Origin: Porphyra umbilicalis | Taxonomy: Eukaryota > Rhodophyta > Bangiophyceae > Bangiales > Bangiaceae | Assembly (NCBI GenBank): GCA_002049455.2 | Contig: KV918785.1 | Span: 1 to 64,000 of the forward strand | Reading direction: 5' to 3' | Length of the DNA stretch: 64,000 nt | Shown: positions 57,383 to 64,000 of the stretch, one piece after another | Position numbering within the stretch: the first letter of the stretch is position 1 | Layout of the letters: each line of letters begins with the position of its first letter | Position numbers and translations under genes: made by a program | Notes under the pieces: generated by a model | Databases searched by the model: none | What the model was told of the DNA's origin: nothing | What the model saw: the letters and a program-made list of their open reading frames with translations, nothing else

Positions 57383-57923
57383 GGCGGACGATTACGGGTG
57401 CGCCGCACGTTGACGGGGTAGAGCGGTGGCGATCAGTGGGGCTGAGGCGGTGTCGTCGCTGCCGTTCTGGACGGGCACGGCGTCCACGAGAAGGTGATGA
57501 GTTGAAAAGCACAAAACCCATTCATGCCACTGCCATGCCCCGCCCTGGCGGCCTGCGAAGGCATGTTGGACCAACATCGTGGCACTCAAAGATGGTGTGG
57601 CAGTTGGGAGTTCAGACACTTGGCAAGCGGAGAGCGCTCGGCTCGGGATTGCGAGCGTCGTGGCACATAATCATGCAGTATATTTGGTTACATTTCAATG
57701 GCCTGACTCTTTCCGATCGGGGGTTTCCCCCATACGCTGCACCAAACGCTGGGATGGTGCAGATCTGACACCAAACCACCGGATTCTGGTGTCGGATCGA
57801 CACCATCCCAACACTTGGTGCGGATCGTGCACTATACATCTGACCGCTGGGCACCCTTCCGCACCATAATTTGGTGCTGCACTATAGTTTGGTGCAGAAT
57901 CCGCACCGCTGGGCTTGCTCTCA

Positions 57924-59977
57924 CGAAGCTCAACCGACAGCTAAGCAGCACAGAGCACGGATTTCAACGTTGATCGGAGAAACAGTGCACTTACAAAAAC
58001 ATTTAGAACGTGGATCAAGTCGTCTCATCACTCTTTTTGTCAAAACTGAAGCGCCTCAAAAAACTTTTACGGATTTCCGGACACATGCTCGCACTCTGCA
58101 ACCACACTGCAACCGCCAATTTTTGGAGGTTAGCAATAGTACGGCACCTTCCTTCAATCGACCGGCTGTTTCATATTGCTGGAGGCCGATACGACTAAAG
58201 CTTTTTCCCTGTGCCCCGACCGTAGATATGGTTTCCAATTGTAGTGAGAACGGATCAACTCCGACTTGATTTGTGAATGGCCCATCAGATCACGACAGAT
58301 CCGGTGGATCCGCGCGCTTGGCCGCATGCCCTCTCTGCGTCAGTCGCAGTTCGGGCCACCCAGTGGCCCAGTCTGAGGCCGCACAAGGATCCGGGCCTTT
58401 ATGGGTCTCGTGCGCCAGAATCGACCGAGTCGGAACGGCCAGAACCGGGTGTGCCCCAAAACGAACGGCAGGGCAGTCGCGGTCGCGGTCGAGCCCCACA
58501 CTGTGAGGTTCATGGCGCCCGGCAGGCCGGTGGTGCTGGTTTGGGTTCCGCGACTCTGCCAGCCCGGGCCCCAGTTCGCCCCTCCACAGCGGACGTTGGG
58601 CTCTGTGCGTCAGCAGCGCCCGCCAACCCCCCCTCGTGGGTGCGAGACCCGCTTGCTGGATGAAAATGCTTGGCAAGGCGGCGGGCGCGTGCGTAGCCAC
58701 TGAAACGCGGGCGGCGGAAGCAGGCCCAACCGGAGCGGCTCAACCCCATCCTCCTCGCCCAGTGGCTGGCGCACCAGAGCTTGGCCAGTGCACCGGCAGC
58801 CGGCTGCCTGGGCTGGACCACTCCTGACGAGCCGGTTGACAGGACGATCTACAATGAAATGACTGTCCACCTCACAGTTTCACATGCAGATTGATTGAAA
58901 ACATTTTATTTCCTATTCCTATTCATTATTATCCTGATACTCCCTGCAGATGTGCAGCGTCTGAGCCAATCAAGCCGCACTCTGGGTGGAAGTCACGCTG
59001 TTTCAACAATCAAGACAATTATTATTCACGACAACAAATATAAACCTCGTCTGTCCAACACGGTCTAGGCACGAACCCTTTACACACTCCTGAGTCCACC
59101 GTTGCAACCATGCCAAACCCCCCAATCAGGTGCGTGGCCGTTTCCATCAGACGAGGCCGTCGGAGGCGTTTGGGGGGGGGGGCTTGCTGCGCTGTGCTGG
59201 AACGCTGCCCGCCCTGCTGGCCCACCGCGGGGGTGCCCCCAACCCGCCCGCACCGGGGGGGGGGCGGGCTGCCCAGCCGTCCCACCGCACCAGAGGTGAC
59301 ACCGCTTCCGACCCGCACCTGCGCCCTGCCCCCCTGCCGGCGGGCGCTGCCGACCCAGGCCCCGCGCCTTCCCCGCGCACAGTGACCCCGGGTGCGCACC
59401 CGGTGTGGGCGGCCTGCGCGGCGCCGCGTGCGCCGCCGGTGACCCCATCCCAGGCCCCCCCCCTCCCCCCCCCCCTCTTTGTTCCCACCGCAAGCCGGGG
59501 TCGAGCCGTACGACTGCCGCTCTTCCCCCCCCCTCCCCCCCCCCGTGCGCTCGCTGGGAGCCCACCCTCTGCGCTCTACCGGCACGCACGCACGCGCCAC
59601 ACGTGCAGGGACGGCGTGTCGTTGCCTTGGCGCCCACCGCCGGTGCGTTTGTGGCGCCGCGCGACGTAACTGGCGTTGCGCGCGCGCGCGTCGGCGACGC
59701 TGCAGTGCGGCGCTCCCTCTGCCTTGCCTCGGCTCCCCGCCGCGGCGCGCCGCCGCCGTCTCTCCACGTCCCCGCCGCGTTCCCCCGCCCTCCACGCTTT
59801 TTTTCGGCGCGTGCAGGCGCCGCCCTCATCCCCCTTTCCCCGTGGACGCTGTCCCTCTCGTCTGCGTTCCCTGTATTGGGCTTTCCCCCCCCTGCGCCCA
59901 GTACCCCCGCGTTCCTTGCCGCTTTTTTTTTTTTTCCATTCCCCACCGGTGCGCCCCCGGCCGCGCCGCCGCCGCCC
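57924..59977. other. no supported gene; 5' region of the next gene
   Basis: The interval 58270-58870 is GC-rich and open on both strands (a minus frame 58290-58700 has plausible composition) but unrecognised. The sequence from about 59100 is GC-rich with C runs and may be the promoter and leader of the gene starting at 59978. A run of 13 T just before that start is notable in such GC-rich DNA. Confidence 0.4.
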
Positions 59978-62048
59978 ATGGCGCAGCACGTGCCGCGCGC
60001 CAACGTGGCCGCGGCGCTAACCGGCCGCCCCGCCGCGTCGCAACCATTAGCGGTGCCGACGCCGGCGGCGGGGGGCGCGCGGCCGTTTGGCTCTTCGGCG
60101 GCGGCGGCGGCCGCCACCGCCGCGGCCGCCGCGGCCATGCGCGCGGCGGGGGCGGGTCCCCCCCCCGGGTGGTGGGGGCGGTCCCCCCCCGGCCCCTCCC
60201 CCCCCCACCACAACAACAAACGGTCATTGGCGTGGACGTGCAGGTGCCGGCGGGCGTCCTCAATGACGGCGCCGCCCTGTGCACCCGCGTGCCGCTGCAG
60301 CTCGACCAGCTGACGGGCGTGCGGCCGGCGCTGCCGGTTGCGCCCGCGCCGGGCCGGGGCGGGGGCGGCGGTGGCGGCGGCGCCACCCCGTGGACCGTCT
60401 CGCTCGTGTCCATGGCGCCCGTCGTGGCGGCGCGGCCGCCGCCGCCGCCGCTCGGGGCCCCCACCCCCGCGTCGGTGGCGGCGGCGGCGGTGGCGGCGGC
60501 GGTCGCGCGCGGGGTGGGGGGGATGTTGGCGCCCGCGCCGGGCGCGACCACCTCCTCCACGACCGCCACCAGCGGCGGCGGCATGGGCGGCCGCCCGGCG
60601 CTGGCGGCGGCGGCGGCGCCCCCGTCGGCAGCGGCAGCAGCGGCGGCGGCGGCGGCGGCGGCGACAGGGGCGCCGCGCTTGTCGTTGCGCGACTTTCAAA
60701 ATTCCGCCACCTCCCTCGCCGCCTGCGGCCTCCCCGCCCACCTGTCCGAGGACGATCTCGAGTCGGTGATCGACCGCGCCAAGGGCATGTCCATCGGCAC
60801 GGGCTTACCGCCCGAGGAGGGCGCCCGCCACGTGACCGTGTGGCACAAGGTGGAGGGCCGCAAAATCGCGGGCAACGCCGCGCCCCTGCGGCGCAACCTG
60901 TACCGCTACCTCGAGCGCCACCCCGAGTGCGAGGTGTACTTGGAGCAGGACAAGCTCCTCGACGCCAATGGCGGGGTGGACCCCCTGACGGGCGAGAGCC
61001 TCACCACCTTCCACGAGGAGCACGTGCCCATTTGGCACACGCTCGACGGGCGCAAGGTGACGGGCAACGCGGCGCCGCTCAAGAAGAACCTGGCCGCCTA
61101 CCTCGCCAAACACAAACACTGTGAGGTGTATGACGGGCAGGACAAGGCGCTCAAGGCGGCGCAGCAGCAGGCGGCGGCGGCGGCGGCGGCGGCGGGCGCG
61201 GCGGGGGGGGTGGCACCGGGGGCGCTCGCCATGGGCCTCGGCATGGTGGCGGGGTTTGGCACCAACGGGGCGTCGACGCCCTCCTCGTCGGCCGTGTCGG
61301 ACCTCGGACCTGGCCACGGAGCAGCCGGGGGTGGTGCGGGCGTCGGCACCCGCGGCCTCGTCGACGTCCTCGGCGGCGGGGGCGTCGAGGAGGATGGCGT
61401 GTACGGGGCGGGCACGGTCACCAACCCCGCGTCGGTGCTGCTGCTGCCGCACGGCGGCGCGGGGGCGACGCACCCAAAAGGCGCCGCCGGCGTGGCGGGC
61501 GGCTTTGCGGCCGCCCTCGGCGGCGGCGGCGGCGTGCTCGGCGCCGACGACGAGGACGATGCGGGGGTGGTGGTGGCGGGCACCCAGTGCGGCGCCTACC
61601 CGCCCGTCCAAGTCGTGCACGTCGACGCGTTTGGGGAGCCGACGCACCACGTGCGGCTCGGTGGCGGCGGCGGCGGCGGGGCGGGGGTCGACCTCGACGG
61701 CGTCGTGTCGGGCGGGCCCGCCGGGGTGGCCACGGGCGCGGCCACTGGCGGCGCCGCGGGCGGCGGCGGCGCCACCAGCGGCGGCGGTGGCGGCAGCGGT
61801 GGCGGCAGCCAATCGAGCTTGTTGGTGTCCCCCTCGCAGCAGCCCGAGGCGACGGCGCTCGCTGCGTCTGCCGCCGCGCAGGCCGCGTCGGCGATGGAAA
61901 CGTCGCACCTCCAATCCGCCCTCGCGGGCTTCAAGGGCACGGGGGGGGGGGCGCCGGTGGCGCCAGCGCCGTGCCCCGCCTCGGCGCCTCGGCGGTGCCC
62001 ATCCCCGTGCGGACGGGCGGTCAGGGCACGTCGGCGGCGGCGGCGGCG

Positions 62049-62080
<32 letters not shown>

Positions 62081-62711
62081 GGACCTTACGTGGTACGAGC
62101 TGAGCTCCTCATGGTCCAACATGCCGGCTTGGCGCGCCTCCTCTGCCACCGACGCGCACGCGGCGGCCATGGGCATTGGCGGCGGCGGCTGCGGCGGTGC
62201 CGCCGGCAGCGTGGGCAGCTTGGCGGGCAGCTTGGCGGGCAGCTTGGCGGGCACCCCCGGCGGGTCGTGCATGGTCGGTGGCGGGGTGGGGGGCTGGGGG
62301 GTCCCCACCCCCCCCAACGGCAGCCGCGGCATCCCCATCCCCGGCCGCCTCGGCAGCGCCGGCGCAGCGGGCGCGCACCACGGGGTCGGGGTCGGGGTCG
62401 GGGGTGGGGGCCTCCTCGGCGGCCCCGGCGGCATCCTCAGCGGCAGCAGCGACGGGGGCCACCTGCGCGACGAGATGATGCTCGCGGGGCCGGGCGTCGG
62501 CTCCTTTGGCGCCACCGCCATGAGCGTGACGCTCGGCAACACGCCCGCCGAGGTGGCCATGCTCCTCGGCGGGGGGCACACCCCCGCCGCGTCGTCGATT
62601 GATTTGGACGCGGCGGGAGGGGCGGGGATGGACTTTAGCCCCTCCAACTTTCTCTCCTTGTACGCGAGCCCCTCGGAGCAGATGCTCACGTTTATGCAGC
62701 GACGCAAGTAG
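59978..62711 (+). CDS. large Ala/Gly-rich protein with two BRK-like repeats
   Basis: The start MAQHVPRANVAAAL (ATG 59978) leads to C runs at about 60160-60210, after which the frame shifts by one. The core has a segment SLRDFQNSATSLAACGLP and LSEDDLESVIDRAKGMS, then two tandem repeats 64 residues apart: VWHKVEGRKIAGNAAPLRRN..YLERHPECEVY and IWHTLDGRKVTGNAAPLKKN..YLAKHKHCEVY. The G-x-x-AP-x(4)-L-x-x-(Y/W)L-x-x-HP pattern resembles BRK domains of chromatin remodellers (Brahma, Kismet), which suggests a nuclear chromatin role; this is an inference from the pattern. Long polyalanine and polyglycine linkers surround it. A G run at about 61940-61949 again shifts frame, into the C-terminus GDLTWYELSSSWSN, SLAGSLAGSLAG and a final FSPSNFLSLYASPSEQMLTF before TAG 62711. 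About 910 residues with both runs corrected. Confidence 0.7.
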
Positions 62712-63289
62712 GGGGGTGGGGGTGCGGGGGGGGGGGGGTGGGGGTGGGGGGGGGGGGGAGCGGAGCTCGGACGTGGTGTGGCCGCGTAGGAGGGGATGGG
62801 GACCGGGGTTGCTGTGCATGTGTCAAAAGGATGATTCGGTGAACCCTGTACGGGGTGTGGCCGATGGAGGTGGGGGGCTGGGGAGGAGGAGCGACGGTGG
62901 CGATTGCCCGTGTGTTTCGTCCGTGCGCTTTTTTTTGTGCGTGGTCGCGGTGCTGCCACCTGCGGAGGTGCTTGGTGACCTTCTTCATCAGCATGTCATC
63001 TTCTCCTTTCCTGTGGGTTGTGTTGGCGCCCACGCGCGCATCGTCATTACTTTTAGCACGATGTGTTTCGTCCCCCGCTTGGTTGTGGATGTTCTTTCTT
63101 GCTGTTTGCTTGCCTTTATGTGTTGCTTTCCTGTACTGCGTAACTTTCAACTGCTTGTTTCTCTTTTCTGTTCTTCTTGTGTTCCTCCTCAGAGCACGCC
63201 GTTTGCATGGCGCCATGTATCACTAGTTGGGGTGGAAAAAGCCAGCACTACGACGGGTAAAACCAATGGTTTGCAGTAGGGTTGTTGAG
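62712..63289. other. 3' region of the BRK-like gene
   Basis: Begins with G-rich sequence (62711-62760) able to form quadruplexes, then becomes pyrimidine-rich. No second gene seen. Confidence 0.5.
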
Positions 63290-63400
63290 TGCGCCCAGGG
63301 CGCTCTTTTTGGGCGCATTTTAGGCGCTCAATGGGCGCTCAGAGAGCGCTCGGGCGCCCAGCGCCCACGGTTTCCTGGGCGCTTTGATGGGCGCTCTGAA
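63290..63400. repeat. cluster of GGGCGC motifs
   Basis: About ten copies of GGGCGCT/AGCGCCC or one-base variants within 110 bp, in both orientations and at irregular spacing of 7-20 bp. They resemble the core of E2F-type sites (one is TTTGGGCGC) but could also be a degraded simple repeat. Confidence 0.7.
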
Positions 63401-64000
63401 TAAAAATTGTCATAACATTTTAACTACGTGGTCGACCGTGTGCCCGACGACTCTGTCTGCAGCCTCTATGGGCGCGCAGCCCTGGCTGCAGGTGCCCCAG
63501 CGGTAAGGCGGGAAGGGCCCGTCAGGAGGTGGCCATGGCAGCAGCGATGGCCCTCGTCTTGGCGCCCGAGCAGCAGCAACCTTCTCAACCATCTCCCACG
63601 ACTGCAAGACATCTTTGGCAAGGATATCTACTTGGCCAAGACTGCAGACATGAAAAGGTCGGCGTGACTGTGTATGGTGTGCGTGTGTTTCTTGTCCTCA
63701 TGGCCGGACGGTCTGGTTGTCTACATCACCACCTGGAACATATTCAGCTGTTCTCTTGCTTGTCCTTGGGAGCTGCCACTGTGGGCGGCACGCAGGCACA
63801 TTGGGGCTTGCGGATGACCGTCAACAGTCCTTCTTTCACATGCATAGAGAAATTCACAGATAGTCGCTAGTTTCCACGAAACATAGTCAAAACGTAAGAA
63901 CATGAGAGGGCTACCTATTCATTAGCGAAGCTTCTAGTAGGGATCCATTCGCGTTCTCAACGCTCAGGCAGCCACGTTGCATGAAATTGATGGCCCTGGT
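63401..64000. other. right edge, no supported gene
   Basis: Short unrecognised frames only (longest 63529-63870 plus). AATAAAAATTG at about 63400 could be a polyadenylation signal for a transcript reading in from the left. Confidence 0.4.

Larger units (their letters stand above)
53286..57920. mobile_element. complete PIF/Harbinger element, 4635 bp
   Basis: Terminal inverted repeats GAGCAAGC(A/C)CAGCGGTGCG at 53286-53304 and 57902-57920 match at 18 of 19 positions and are flanked by TCA on both sides (53283-53285 and 57921-57923), the 3-bp duplication length typical of PIF/Harbinger. Inside are a plant-type transposase gene (plus) and a Myb/SANT-like gene (minus), convergent, the usual two-gene content of the superfamily. 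Both subterminal regions are rich in GGTGC/CACCAA motifs, and a second TIR-like copy lies at about 53397-53413; these are candidate binding sites for the Myb-like protein. Confidence 0.9.

Noticed and set aside
1-64000. tRNA, rRNA and reverse-transcriptase genes
   Set aside because: No T-loop/anticodon pattern, rRNA core or RT catalytic motif was noticed by eye; a dedicated scan could still find a tRNA.

Overview
The window looks like a piece of nuclear chromosome from a red alga, most likely a bangiophyte of the Porphyra/Pyropia type (inference, moderate confidence). Both flanks are extremely GC-rich, with Ala/Gly/Pro/Arg-rich proteins, very few introns and many long poly-C or poly-G runs. 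The genes are eukaryotic: a U4/U6 snRNP protein, spliced genes with GT..AG introns, a plant-type Polycomb methyltransferase relative and plant-type PIF/Harbinger and pogo transposases. No bacterial operon, rRNA, tRNA or CRISPR was seen.

The left flank (about 3.7-11 kb) is a cluster of host genes: SNU13 (minus strand, with an exon that is just the ATG), a hemerythrin-like protein (minus), a pfkB sugar kinase (plus, divergent from the hemerythrin-like gene) and a low-complexity protein ending in a possible prenylation motif (minus). The right flank (60-62.7 kb) holds one large Ala/Gly-rich gene with two BRK-like repeats. In four of these five genes the reading frame jumps at homopolymer runs, which suggests run-length errors in the assembly rather than dead genes.

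The middle (about 12-58 kb) has near-balanced GC and is a repeat and transposon island. It contains short inverted-repeat elements at 17, 23.7 and 26.2 kb; a broken pogo transposase; two Tc1/mariner-IS630-type transposases (39.4 kb plus strand, nearly intact; 52 kb minus strand, decayed); and a complete 4.6 kb PIF/Harbinger element (53286-57920) with terminal inverted repeats, a 3-bp target duplication, a transposase with four stops and an intact Myb/SANT-like partner gene.

The most unusual part is 27.7-51.7 kb. All recognisable genes there lie on the plus strand: two related Cys/His zinc-finger genes, a nearly full-length Enhancer-of-zeste [E(z)] homologue with SANT2-, CXC- and SET-type regions, a DDE transposase, a three-finger C2H2 protein and a CCHC zinc-knuckle protein. 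Four of the genes are followed by a GC-rich tandem array. The largest array is an exact 149-bp satellite of about 21 copies with 6- and 7-monomer higher-order structure. A 29-bp sequence occurs in inverted orientation at 27.09 and 50.05 kb, on either side of this block. One reading is a large composite mobile element, or its remains, that captured a chromatin-modifier gene. Another is a heterochromatic island in which a Polycomb paralogue is decaying. Internal stops in the island are mainly TGA and TAG, which would fit decay by deamination of methylated cytosines.
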